Origin: Pseudomonas yamanorum
GTDB lineage: Bacteria; Pseudomonadota; Gammaproteobacteria; Pseudomonadales; Pseudomonadaceae
Length of the DNA stretch: 64,000 nucleotides
Assembly: GCF_013386765.1 (NCBI RefSeq)
Contig: NZ_JACARE010000009.1
Coordinates: forward strand, 1 to 64,000
Reading direction: 5' to 3'
Position numbers and translations under genes: made by a program. Shown one piece after another: positions 37,000 through 45,690 of this stretch; the first letter of the stretch is position 1; each line of letters starts with the position of its first letter. The notes beneath the pieces were generated by a model. The model saw only the letters and a list, made by a program, of their open reading frames with translations. It did no database searches and was not told the origin of the DNA.

Positions 37000-37980
37000 A
37001 TGACCGAATTTCAAGCATCCACAGAGCAACACGAACTACTGATCAACGAGCTGGAAGGCAGTGAGGCCACAGACTTTGCACAGCCTATTTCGGATGCCAG
37101 TGAAGTAATCAGGTATGGCGAAAAGAAACAGCGAATGATGGAAGAAATCGAAAAACTGAAAGCCGAAAGAGAAAAATACTTAAGTGAAGTCGAACAGATT
37201 TATATCGAGATCGCTCCGCTAGAGGCGCTGCTGGAGGACGAGGAGACGCAGGATGCTGATCGGCTTTACGAAATTCGCAAACAGTACAACACCCTGAAAA
37301 TCCCTTACGACTCTCGAAAGCATCAAGCCAATATTATTACTAATCAGATTACCCGACGTGAAAAGCTCGTTAATCACGAAACATTGATGGCGGGCTACAC
37401 CGAATCGATGGCGAGATGGAAAGCGGACGAACGGGAGCTCAACGAAAAAAGCGAGAGCCTCAGCACCCGCTTGGAGCAGATCCAGCAACAAGCGGTAAAA
37501 GACCTGGCTAAGGCACGGCAAGCCGAAACCGATGCAGCCACCGCCTACGCACAGGCAGTGGCTTGGGGCGATATCGAGGGCGAAAATAACGCCAATACCG
37601 ACGCGCAAAAGGCTGCGAAAAACCTTGCGTCTGCCGTCGAGCACAATCGTCGCCAACACCTCATCATTGCCGCACTAGAGCAGGAGCTGGCCATCGTCGA
37701 CCAGCACATTGCCGAAGCGCAAAGCGAACACCTTTCCATCCAGAGAACAGCCTTGCTGCTGGCCGAGAAGGTATTAGAAGAGCAGTGGAACGAAAAAGCT
37801 CAGACACTGATGGAAATTGGCGCCAAGCTATGGGCTGCTCAACGTTTGCTAGGTGGCGATCAAATCAGCCTGAGAAGGTTAGTGCTTCCTAAAGAAGGTG
37901 AAGGCTTCGACACATGGGGTAGTCGCGAGCTCTCTGACCGCTCGTACAACTTTACCGTAGAAGACATTTTCTCGCTGTAA
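37000..37980 (+). CDS. Coiled-coil protein of unknown function
   Basis: 326 residues from the ATG at 37000; the open frame extends 39 codons upstream, but that part overlaps the previous gene. More than half of it (about 45-270) is Glu/Lys/Gln/Ala-rich heptad-like sequence, for example RMMEEIEKLKAEREKYLSEV, typical of a long coiled coil. There is no membrane helix. The C-terminus is more globular (LVLPKEGEGFDTWGSRELSD). It lies between the replication protein and the defence-like cargo. A structural or SMC-like helper role is a guess. Confidence 0.65.
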   Translation: MTEFQASTEQHELLINELEGSEATDFAQPISDASEVIRYGEKKQRMMEEIEKLKAEREKYLSEVEQIYIEIAPLEALLEDEETQDADRLYEIRKQYNTLKIPYDSRKHQANIITNQITRREKLVNHETLMAGYTESMARWKADERELNEKSESLSTRLEQIQQQAVKDLAKARQAETDAATAYAQAVAWGDIEGENNANTDAQKAAKNLASAVEHNRRQHLIIAALEQELAIVDQHIAEAQSEHLSIQRTALLLAEKVLEEQWNEKAQTLMEIGAKLWAAQRLLGGDQISLRRLVLPKEGEGFDTWGSRELSDRSYNFTVEDIFSL

Positions 37981-38044
37981 CGCACTCCGCCACCTGAAAC
38001 AGCCTGCGCACGCGGGCTGTTTAATCACTCCAAGGATCCAAGCC

Positions 38045-38230
38045 ATGAACGTAGCAACACAAAACAGCTCGTCCATATCCGAAACGCTTAAAGCGAGAAA
38101 AGCTCACCTGGCCGCACTCCTCAAGATTGTGGATACCCAAATCGGAAAAAGCACAGCAACGCAAAAGCTCACTATCACTGCGATCAAAGCCGAAATCGGG
38201 CTAATCGAACAAAAGCTGAAAAAACGGTGA
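38045..38230 (+). CDS. Small helical protein
   Basis: 61 residues, very basic and helical (SISETLKARKAHLAALLKIV). It has a ribosome site (CAAGGA) and comes 64 bases after the coiled-coil gene on the same strand. Function unknown. Confidence 0.5.
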   Translation: MNVATQNSSSISETLKARKAHLAALLKIVDTQIGKSTATQKLTITAIKAEIGLIEQKLKKR

Positions 38231-38535
38231 TGAAGATAAACGGAAGCTCGCAAAAACTTCCGTAGCATTCAAATTGGGCTGCCAGCCTCCGACCAATAGC
38301 TGCTGTTCAACGCTGCCACCTGTCCGCTAGAAGCGGACACTCGATATTTCTGAGAGCAAAGGCTCCACAGCGAAGCTGTGATACGGTTTTGATTAGGCCG
38401 TCGAAAATCAAGTTCTCAATTATCGCTGGTTTTACCAGCGTGTTGTCTTTCGCCGGAGACAATATATTCGGCAGCCTTACTCAATATCACGGCACCAAAA
38501 GGAGCAGAATGTTTCTATTTAGTGCAAGCACGAGT
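38231..38535. other. Intergenic region between convergent genes
   Basis: No gene is seen. A GGAAG...CTTCC hairpin follows the small gene at about 38241-38260. Another short stem (CACAGCGAAGCTGTG) lies near 38370. Base composition falls toward AT here, at the edge of the methyltransferase gene. Confidence 0.5.
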
Positions 38536-39687
38536 TCAGGTTGGTAGTAAAAGCTCTTCGCCGCCTTCTTTCTGGAAAACCAATATGTGCTCAGCTTTTG
38601 TTGCCGCTCCATCTTTTCGGGATCTCCGTATATCAGGAATACTATCCCGAATAGCACTAATGAGTTTGAACACCCCTGTCGACAAAAGTGCGTCTATATA
38701 GGAGCGAGATGGATGCGTTTTTGTTCGCTTCCTTATAACTGTCTCCCCAACTACCAAAATTACTATACCCCCAGGCTTCAGCGAATTTAAAGCATGCTTA
38801 ACCAGGGAAGAAACCATTGTTTCTAAGCCCTTAGCTTTGTCTGTTGGTTCAGTAGAATAATTCTGAGTGTTGCGATCAAGTATCCATAGGCGAAGTCGAT
38901 TGTCGCGACGGTAATCTAAGGCATTCATGTAAGGCGGACTAGTTATAATGGCGTCCACCGTAGCAGGCAAAACGAGTCCTTCAATACTAGACTTCTTAAC
39001 GACGGACGGCAGAGTTGGTACTTCTCCTGAGTTTTTAAAAGCCCGTGTTATTTTTGCGCGCATTCTTGGCATTAAAGCCCGATATTCATACATCTCAGGA
39101 AAATCTGATTTAGGATATTTTTTGTCCCGAAGATAAGGTACAAGATGACTACTTGGATAAGAAAGAAAACCTGGTCGTTGGTGGTGCAGAATGCCTAACA
39201 GGCAACCTAGCAAAAACCAGCTTCGACTTGCGATGCATTCATCCGCAAATTTTATGAGTTCTCTAAAACTATCAGGGTGAAAAAAAGAGCGGACCCAATC
39301 GGGAGCTTCACTAAAACTATCATCCGAGCGCCTGTTAGACTTCTCATACACTTTTTCTAGTTGGCAAAGCGCATCATCTAAGGAAGGAGGAGGTGAGAGC
39401 TTAGCTTTAGTTAAAACAAATGCATAAGGATTGGAGTCGCTCGCCACAACCTCGCGACCCGTCAAATAAGCTTCCAGAGGCACGGTGCCGGATCCGCAAA
39501 AAGGATCAACCACCAGTTGCCCAGGACGCGTATAAGTAGCTATAAGCTCCCTCGCGATGTTAGGTTTGAGCTTTCCAATATAAGGGGAAAGTTGATGGAG
39601 TGACGAAAACGTTTTATCAGACTTGGCGGCCCAGTGAGCTGGCGCATCTGCGAATGCAAGCTCTTCTTTTACTATATTGGTATCCAT
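38536..39687 (-). CDS. DNA amino-methyltransferase
   Basis: 383 residues from the ATG at 39687; TTG and GTG codons a few positions upstream are alternatives. Motif I/X region LVVDPFCGSGTVPLEAYLTG (SAM binding), then ASDSNPYA, then the catalytic TSPPY motif in IITSPPYMNALDY. TSPPY is usual in N4-cytosine enzymes; N6-adenine cannot be excluded. No restriction endonuclease gene is nearby. It is the third gene of the ParA-SIR2-methyltransferase operon and starts 5 bases after the SIR2-like gene. It may mark self DNA so that the SIR2 protein spares it (inference). The gene is clearly AT-richer than the chromosome. Confidence 0.88.
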   Translation of the reverse strand: MDTNIVKEELAFADAPAHWAAKSDKTFSSLHQLSPYIGKLKPNIARELIATYTRPGQLVVDPFCGSGTVPLEAYLTGREVVASDSNPYAFVLTKAKLSPPPSLDDALCQLEKVYEKSNRRSDDSFSEAPDWVRSFFHPDSFRELIKFADECIASRSWFLLGCLLGILHHQRPGFLSYPSSHLVPYLRDKKYPKSDFPEMYEYRALMPRMRAKITRAFKNSGEVPTLPSVVKKSSIEGLVLPATVDAIITSPPYMNALDYRRDNRLRLWILDRNTQNYSTEPTDKAKGLETMVSSLVKHALNSLKPGGIVILVVGETVIRKRTKTHPSRSYIDALLSTGVFKLISAIRDSIPDIRRSRKDGAATKAEHILVFQKEGGEELLLPT

Positions 39688-39692
39688 TTCCA

Positions 39693-40565
39693 CTACCAAT
39701 CCATAGTTTCAAGAAGGCCCATACGAGCTTCTTCTACTTGAGCTCGCAATGCCTTGATGCTCAACCCAAGCTGCTTGTGATTGTCACTAGAGTCATATGG
39801 GATAGTTTGAAAATTCATTGACTGCTCCATTACATCCAAGACCTCTGGCGAGGTGCTACCTTCTGGCATTACAACATAGTGAGGACGCGACCCCTTAAAC
39901 CGTAGGGAGTAATCCTCTAGCAGCAAAGCCATATCAGGATCACGCATAGACGCGCCAAGAAAAAGGAACGTATGCGTCATGAACAGAGCTTCTAGGACCG
40001 AGTAAAAATGAGAATGCTTAGTCCGTGCGTCCGCATAGTCGATGCGAGTAAAAATTGTACTCCCTGGAGCGTCGATAGTTCCATGGACCTTAATTATGCA
40101 ACGATTTTGCCTTCTAATCACATCCGCTACATCAACATCAGAGTGAGCCTTGACTATTACGTCCCCATGAAGAAGAGCATTCGCTGTCATGTCGTATAAT
40201 TTGTCAACATTAGTCGTCAGAACAATTCTGGAATCAATACCGACGAGATCAGTATGTATTTCCCCAGATTGAAATCTTTTTTCCGAAAAACACTTAAGAA
40301 GTTCAGTATTAAAGTTCGGCGGCCTGAGCGATTTCCGTGCGACCTCGCAAGCCGTTAACAGATCCCCACTGCTGATACAATCACGTACTACTTGTGCCGT
40401 TGACGCGTTCGTAATGAGGCCGGCCAAGTGGTTTAAGAACTCGGTCCAGTCCATTGGACGCTCGCCTTTGTCATTGCTTGAATTTTTAGATACTCCCGCA
40501 CCTAAAAAAATCACACATCGTCGGCGAGCGATATCATTGATTAAATCTTTTGGCCAATTTATCAC
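39693..40565 (-). CDS. SIR2-like NADase-type defence protein
   Basis: 290 residues. SIR2 fold residues are all visible: GAGVS (22-26), TTNVD (117-121), the catalytic-type His161 in IIKVHGT, and [10 protein letters not shown] (202-211). No zinc ribbon is seen, so it belongs to the SIR2-like group used as NAD-degrading effectors in anti-phage systems (Thoeris, DSR, SIR2-pAgo by family knowledge) and not to protein deacetylases. It overlaps the ParA-like gene by 4 bases and is followed at once by a DNA methyltransferase gene. I do not know this three-gene set as a named system. Confidence 0.85.
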   Translation of the reverse strand: MINWPKDLINDIARRRCVIFLGAGVSKNSSNDKGERPMDWTEFLNHLAGLITNASTAQVVRDCISSGDLLTACEVARKSLRPPNFNTELLKCFSEKRFQSGEIHTDLVGIDSRIVLTTNVDKLYDMTANALLHGDVIVKAHSDVDVADVIRRQNRCIIKVHGTIDAPGSTIFTRIDYADARTKHSHFYSVLEALFMTHTFLFLGASMRDPDMALLLEDYSLRFKGSRPHYVVMPEGSTSPEVLDVMEQSMNFQTIPYDSSDNHKQLGLSIKALRAQVEEARMGLLETMDW

Positions 40566-41650
40566 GCTGCCGCACTCCCTCGGACTATCTTCAGGTTTCG
40601 TATTAATGAGCCTGAAAGGGCAGCAATAAATTCAATATACGAACCTTGCTGGTTATATTGACCTCCTGAAAGTCCGTCTTTGGACGTCAAAAGGTCAATC
40701 GGAGATGCAGCACTTTGTGCGAGAGGAACCAAGCTGAACATGTGTGGCACATCACCTAGCTTTAACATATCTGCATCCAAGCCAGGCGCCATCATATCCC
40801 CCAAACTCGAGTTTATATTTTTTGGTATAGAGTTAAGAATTTCGTCATACGCAGCAGTTGCACGCCTCTCGTTTCTGATTGTTTTAGTAATATATTGCTG
40901 AACTGTATACCCAACGAAACGGCACATTTCGGATTCGGCCGTTTTAATCGGATAAAGAGGAATTTGGTCGTTGAAATTACGTCGACACAATTCCAGACCT
41001 TGGAAGTACAGAGTATTCCAATCTTCCAGCCAAGCAGCGATATTCTCGATACCAATCAAACTAAATATGTCACAGCCCATAGGCGCAAGGAAATAGTCCA
41101 CACCCACCAAAACAGCGCGATTGAGCGCCCCCAAGCTCGGACCTATATCGAAAATCACCAAATCATACTTGCCATCCAACGAGCGTAAAAAATCAGTATT
41201 CCAATTGGTTACACGCGCACCACCCAAGTCACCGCCAACAAATGAGGTCCAATTAGTACTTAGCTTATCCTCAAGTAATGCGATTTTTGGATGGCCTGGC
41301 AGGAGGTCGATACCGAACCTGTTATGCTCTCGCGGTACAACGCTGAACTCTTTTCTGGGTGCAGGCTCGCCTGCACTAAGTGGTGAAAGTATGTCTTTCA
41401 GTGTATCAACTGCAATGCGTCCACCTTTAACTTCAAGATAGCCGCCGCTGTAAATTTCAGCCGCCCCTTCAGAACCTAAAATTAGTTGTGACGCATTACA
41501 CTGAGGATCCGCATCCACAAGCAAAACGTTTAATTTTTCAGTCCTAGCCAAGTAGGAGGCCACATTGCAAGCTAATGTCGTTTTACCGACCCCGCCTTTA
41601 TTGTTAAAAAAGCATAGCGTCCAAGGTTTTGCTGACATGATCGAGTCCAT
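40562..41650 (-). CDS. ParA/MinD-like ATPase
   Basis: 362 residues from the ATG at 41650; an ATG 11 codons upstream or one 4 codons downstream is also possible. Deviant Walker [11 protein letters not shown], Walker A' [14 protein letters not shown] and motif [18 protein letters not shown] show the ParA family. The protein is longer than plasmid ParA and has an insert after Walker A'. No ParB gene or parS cluster is seen next to it. It overlaps the SIR2-like gene by 4 bases and leads the operon. A DNA-scanning or sensing role for a defence system is more likely than partition (inference). Confidence 0.85.
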   Translation of the reverse strand: MDSIMSAKPWTLCFFNNKGGVGKTTLACNVASYLARTEKLNVLLVDADPQCNASQLILGSEGAAEIYSGGYLEVKGGRIAVDTLKDILSPLSAGEPAPRKEFSVVPREHNRFGIDLLPGHPKIALLEDKLSTNWTSFVGGDLGGARVTNWNTDFLRSLDGKYDLVIFDIGPSLGALNRAVLVGVDYFLAPMGCDIFSLIGIENIAAWLEDWNTLYFQGLELCRRNFNDQIPLYPIKTAESEMCRFVGYTVQQYITKTIRNERRATAAYDEILNSIPKNINSSLGDMMAPGLDADMLKLGDVPHMFSLVPLAQSAASPIDLLTSKDGLSGGQYNQQGSYIEFIAALSGSLIRNLKIVRGSAAA

Positions 41651-41929
41651 GACCTCTCTGCGGGTTGCGGGGTATGTTGGCATTTGGACATGATACGACA
41701 GGAGTGGTCGATTTCACACCGTATCAAAGCGATGCCCTACCTAAGGAGGGATCCCGAAATCACTGAGCATGTCATGACCCGCCGTAGACCAAGGGTAGGC
41801 TTCAGTAGTGGTCTCGTGTCAACCGCGGTTCTGCCGACGAGCGGTATAGTCCTCGGCTGCAGCTGCAAGATTTGTCTATGCTTGCAGGCCCCGCATGTGT
41901 ACGTTTGATCTATTCACTAAGTCCATCTA

Positions 41930-43000
41930 ATGTCTTTTGGGAAGAGAATTAGTCGTAAAATACAACATGCTAGAATAGACAGCTTTATGGTGAAACTTAT
42001 GGACGCGCGTCTCCACAGATTAATTATCAGCTATCAAGAGAGGGTGTATTTTGCTCTACAACTGTTACGACAGAAAGGTATTGCAATGCCCTTTACATAC
42101 GGTGACTGGATAAATTATGAACTGCCAAAACCATCATTGCAGCATGATGATTTCACAATCGAGAAGCACGGAAGAGGCTGCACTGTGCACTGGGGCAGTA
42201 AATCAGTCGATTTCGACTTCGGTGATCAAGGAGAAATAGATGGTTTTGACCTTTACAGACTGACTAGCATTGCCAAAGACAACCTTAAAAAATATGAGTT
42301 TAGTTCTACAAATCAAATCCAGGAATTATTCTTAAGCTCGATAGCGTCGGGTGAAGTTCTCTACTCTGGAAAAACCTTATATTACCTAAAAAATCCGGCA
42401 CGGCGCTATGCAGTAGATGTAGATATTCGCGACATTGATGACAAGCTACCTCATCGAGACTCTGATCAAGTTCTGGTTTTATATGTGCACTATTTTAAGG
42501 CCGCAGATCTAATGCGAGAAAACTTCGAAAAGGCCAAGGCCAAATTTAAGCGAAAACATTCAACCGTCGATCCAGACATTAATCAAAGTATTTATCTTTC
42601 ATCTTGGCTAGGCTTTTTGGCGGTAAGCTGTGAAGGTTTTAAGAAACTTCGTATGCGACTCATGCTCAACACTGAACGCCCTAGCAGCTTTCACGACTTA
42701 ACGACACAGAGCGATCACATCGGTCGACTAATAAATCAACACGCAGGGGTTTTAAGAGAACTTCGAAACGATATTTTTCATGTTCGTACCGACCTGAATG
42801 CAGTGCGAAACTTCTTCTGCAGAGATGATGACCTCTTATCTTGGGCTGTTAGCTTGCACGATAAAATGGCATCATTTTTTTCAGACTACAGAATCCATTG
42901 TGAGGTGCATTACCTTACGAACGATCGTCGTTTTGAGAGTGATGTATGGGCTCCAAAATATTCCTCTTCAGCAAATAAGATAATTGCAAAGGACGACTAA
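41930..43000 (+). CDS. DUF6896-like plus HEPN-like protein
   Basis: 356 residues, divergent from the ParA-SIR2-methyltransferase operon. Residues about 30-115 match the DUF6896 pattern (HGRGCTVHWGSKSVDFDFGD, then IDGFDLYRL), a family seen near polymorphic toxins by memory. The C-terminal half (about 175-325) is helical and carries LRELRNDIFHVR, where Arg279, Asn280 and His284 fit the HEPN RNase Rx4H motif. No membrane segment is seen. The AT-rich codon use matches the operon. A toxin or RNase partner of the neighbouring system is possible; the link is only positional. Confidence 0.6.
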   Translation: MSFGKRISRKIQHARIDSFMVKLMDARLHRLIISYQERVYFALQLLRQKGIAMPFTYGDWINYELPKPSLQHDDFTIEKHGRGCTVHWGSKSVDFDFGDQGEIDGFDLYRLTSIAKDNLKKYEFSSTNQIQELFLSSIASGEVLYSGKTLYYLKNPARRYAVDVDIRDIDDKLPHRDSDQVLVLYVHYFKAADLMRENFEKAKAKFKRKHSTVDPDINQSIYLSSWLGFLAVSCEGFKKLRMRLMLNTERPSSFHDLTTQSDHIGRLINQHAGVLRELRNDIFHVRTDLNAVRNFFCRDDDLLSWAVSLHDKMASFFSDYRIHCEVHYLTNDRRFESDVWAPKYSSSANKIIAKDD

Positions 43001-43176
43001 CCTCCTTGCATCTAAGGTCCTCCATTGGCCGGTAGGAGCCGCTGGCGACGACCGCTTTCGACCCAGAAGCATACTCTGCCGGACGGAGGCCGGCTCAGGT
43101 AGAACCCTAGGTCGGTGCTTGTGCCAATCTTTAATTCTACCTTCGGGTTGGACGCAGCTTTGCCCGCCCGACGAAG

Positions 43177-44595
43177 TCAGTCACTTGTGACGCAAGCATA
43201 CGCGGATAGGAGTGCTATTTGACTTTCAGTCCCGTGCGATCGAACAAACCCCTGCATAGCGTCAGACAGTGGTGGCTCGATGAAAAAATCCCCGTACTGC
43301 TCAACGAGTCCAGGCCAATGGGCCGTAAGCAGACCTTGGCCCCGGTATTTGGGTGCGATCCAAATCCATGCAAGCGTCCACTCCACTCCGCCAGGCCCCG
43401 GATGTTCATTCGAAAATGCGCATGCACCCGCGATAATGCCGTCTGGTCCGGCCGGGAACAGGTGTCCATGCCAGCCAACTTTCACCGGCCTTACATCGTC
43501 CCCTGCCCATTGAACGAAGTCGTACCGGAATTCGCGCTTGAATTTGACGGCACGTCGGTACACCTCCTTCTGCATCCACATAGGAGCCTTGGAGTCGACA
43601 ATTATGGGCTGATCTGTTTTTGCCAAGCGTTTGGCGAATCGGGTGTTAGGAACTGGATCTAGCAATTGCGCGGCTCGACGATGGACTTGCCGATGCGCCC
43701 TGGTCTCAGCCGGCGTATTGGACAAATACGATAAGCCGCAGTAATCACACTCAATGGTTTCCTGCTTGAGCTCGCGGTGCTTAGGCCCCCTGACTTCCAA
43801 CGATAGGGCTTGACCAGCCTGTCTAAGCATCTTGTAGCGGTAACCCGTAGGGCTCCGGAATGTCTCCACCGACTCAGCACCCGGTATGCGTTTGGCAGTT
43901 GACCGGATGACCATAAGCCGCCTGCCAGCCCATAGCCTGTAGGTCAGAATCGAATGCTCGGCTTCTGTGAGCAGCGTGCGCGTCTCAAGCCTGGGAAGAA
44001 GCTCATCCACCAACAACGCGGCGGAAACCATGATTCCGAGCTGCTCCATATACACAAGCAGGCCAACTGCGTCAGTCACCTGGAAACCGAAAAAGCCACA
44101 CGTGTCATCACCAATGTGCTGCGGTCTGTACAGCAAGCTGCGGGCAGGGATATCAGCCTGCTCGGCCAGCCACTCGATGTAATGCTCGATCCGGCCGTAA
44201 TTGCGGCCTTCAGTCAGCAGCGTGTAGTCGCCAAGATCAGTGATCGTCACCCCCTGGTCCCGGAGCATTTTCGTCTCGTAGGGTGAAAGCCGAGTTCTGG
44301 GCGTGGGCACCGGCCGGATCTCTTTGACCAGTCTAAAAAGACCTTCCAGCATCTCGCTAGACTCTTCACCTGTCATAGGAGCCCCCATGGTGTCGCTGGC
44401 GCCACGTTGCGGCAAACAACCCGCATGTGTGTTGCTGATAGCGTTTCTGAGCCTTTCTCGATCATTGAGGCGCTCCATGTTGAGGACTAATACCCTGATC
44501 TTAACCGGGTATTTGTAATCGCTGGAATCACAGGAAAGCACTAATAAGCTAGTAGCGGGATCGGTTGGGGCGGACTTGTTCATACCGGCGAGCAT
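43177..44595 (-). CDS. ESCO-type zinc finger and GNAT acetyltransferase protein
   Basis: 472 residues from the ATG at 44595, after GAAGGGG; the frame is open to 44742, but that part overlaps TGTAAC repeats, and ATGs at 44583 and 44475 are alternatives. The C-terminal half has a C2H2 finger (Cys283, Cys286, His301, His305; ECDYCGLSYL...H...H) in the pattern of eukaryotic Eco1/ESCO cohesin acetyltransferases, then a GNAT-like fold with LAWIWIAPKYRGQGL and a closing PPLSDAMQGFVR that parallels the ESCO end. The N-terminal 230 residues match no known domain. It is the last cargo gene before the right end of the element. Confidence 0.65.
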   Translation of the reverse strand: MLAGMNKSAPTDPATSLLVLSCDSSDYKYPVKIRVLVLNMERLNDRERLRNAISNTHAGCLPQRGASDTMGAPMTGEESSEMLEGLFRLVKEIRPVPTPRTRLSPYETKMLRDQGVTITDLGDYTLLTEGRNYGRIEHYIEWLAEQADIPARSLLYRPQHIGDDTCGFFGFQVTDAVGLLVYMEQLGIMVSAALLVDELLPRLETRTLLTEAEHSILTYRLWAGRRLMVIRSTAKRIPGAESVETFRSPTGYRYKMLRQAGQALSLEVRGPKHRELKQETIECDYCGLSYLSNTPAETRAHRQVHRRAAQLLDPVPNTRFAKRLAKTDQPIIVDSKAPMWMQKEVYRRAVKFKREFRYDFVQWAGDDVRPVKVGWHGHLFPAGPDGIIAGACAFSNEHPGPGGVEWTLAWIWIAPKYRGQGLLTAHWPGLVEQYGDFFIEPPLSDAMQGFVRSHGTESQIALLSAYACVTSD

Positions 44596-44712
44596 CGCCC
44601 CTTCCAAAGTCCAGCTATGGCAAGTCTTCGTTTTGAAGCGAAATGCAGTCTTCGACAAATGGTTATTTTTTCCCGATTGCGGCCTGCGGTTTATCCAACT
44701 TGTAAACGCAGC

Positions 44713-44833
44713 TGTAACACCTATTTGGCTTGTAACACCCACGCGCGCGAAAGATTAAAAACGTGTAGCAGATAATAAAAACAAACGAATTCAAATAGTT
44801 ATAGTCTTACGTAACACCCGAAACACCTGTAAC
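44713..44833. repeat. TGTAAC iterons upstream of the GNAT gene
   Basis: TGTAACACC occurs at 44713 and 44731 with the same spacing, and TGTAACAC at 44828, with a near match (CGTAACACC) near 44810. A very AT-rich stretch lies between them (44750-44800). The motif is the same as in the inverted-repeat arms, so one protein may bind all three places. Confidence 0.65.
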
Positions 44834-45063
44834 ACGTCTTTTCTTGTCCCCGCACCCCATCGGCGATACCGCCGCCAGCGAAAGCAATACTGCTTTTTAC
44901 TGGGTCGCCGAAACGCCGGGACGCTTGTGAGAGGCCGTCGGCCAACAACGAACAGGGTGATGCATCGACGAAGACATCAACATCGCGAGGGTCCCTGGGG
45001 ATGTTCGGTAGATACGGGGTCGGAAACCCGCAGGATCGTGTTAGCGGAAAGTCACCCAGCTTA
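44834..45063. other. Intergenic, no gene seen
   Basis: High-GC stretch inside the element with no convincing open frame. It may belong to a control or origin region, since iterons lie on both sides. Confidence 0.4.
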
Positions 45064-45099
45064 GTGAACAGGTGAACCTGGTGAACTCCAGTTCACCTG
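45064..45099. repeat. GGTGAAC iterons, possible replication origin
   Basis: GTGAAC occurs three times directly at 9-base steps (45064, 45072, 45081) and once inverted (GTTCACC 45091-45097); the outer copies form CAGGTGAAC...GTTCACCTG. The unit is like the type I iterons that P4 alpha protein binds at ori and crr (from memory). Confidence 0.55.
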
Positions 45100-45109
45100 T
45101 GCATTTGCC

Positions 45110-45214
45110 CTACCATTTGAGCCATCTGGGAGCACCATTACCAATACGGTAACGATGCCCTCTTTTCTTCAAAATCCTTTCAATTTCAACGATTGAAATT
45201 TCAGTAACTTCCAT
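45110..45214 (-). CDS. Possible 34-residue peptide
   Basis: Starts MEVTEISIVEIERILKKR and ends RWLKW; GGGAGG lies two bases before the ATG, which is closer than usual. It is short and lies in a region of regulatory repeats. It could be a remnant or a small regulator. Confidence 0.25.
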   Translation of the reverse strand: MEVTEISIVEIERILKKRGHRYRIGNGAPRWLKW

Positions 45215-45289
45215 CGCCTCCCACTAACTCGATCCCGCGGGTTTCATGCCCCGTGTAACGCGAAACCTCTCAGGGTCCCCAGCGTGATT

Positions 45290-45537
45290 TCCTGTCATCG
45301 AGAGGCGGAGCAAGCGAAACTCGCTTGGTAGGCTGGAGCGCAAAGCGCCTGCCCACGACACCTGGATGCTGACGTCAGCGTTACACGCACGGGCAGCGTT
45401 ACATCCGATGTACGCGATGCCGCTCAACTGTGTAACAGGCGTGAAAGCCAATGAAACCGGACGTTTGGTGAAGGGCGTTACACTCGTAACACCAGTTACA
45501 CCGGTTTTGGAGGGGGCTGGGTGTGTGCGCTCATGCT
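45290..45537 (-). repeat. Right arm of large inverted repeat with TGTAAC motifs
   Basis: On the minus strand it matches 31095-31320 over roughly 200 bases with some changes. TGTAAC or its complement is at 45380, 45398, 45431, 45477 and 45495, with one more at 45254 outside the arm. The encoded frame (45224-45565) copies the left-arm frame (both show a TGVTGVT run), but no independent sign of coding is seen. Confidence 0.8.
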
Positions 45538-45690
45538 GTCTTTCCAAATTGGTCCTACACCACATTGTTGACCTCTAGAGAATCAAGATGGTCGGCATGA
45601 TTTCTGATCACCAGGTGGTGAGGACAGCTGATATGCAATGCCACTGGCTCGAGGTAGATTGACTACCTGACAAAACGGCGAGAGACCATC

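Noticed and set aside
38536..39687. Type II restriction-modification system
   Set aside because: No restriction endonuclease gene is adjacent; the coupled genes are SIR2-like and ParA-like.
40562..41650. Plasmid-type partition system
   Set aside because: There is no ParB gene beside it and the partners are SIR2 and methyltransferase genes, although the TGTAAC arrays leave a small chance.
41684..41908. 74-residue open frame between the ParA-like and HEPN-like genes
   Set aside because: No ribosome site and no protein-like pattern; this is more likely the divergent promoter region.
42984..43190. 68-residue open frame after the HEPN-like gene
   Set aside because: It overlaps the 3' end of that gene and has no features of its own.
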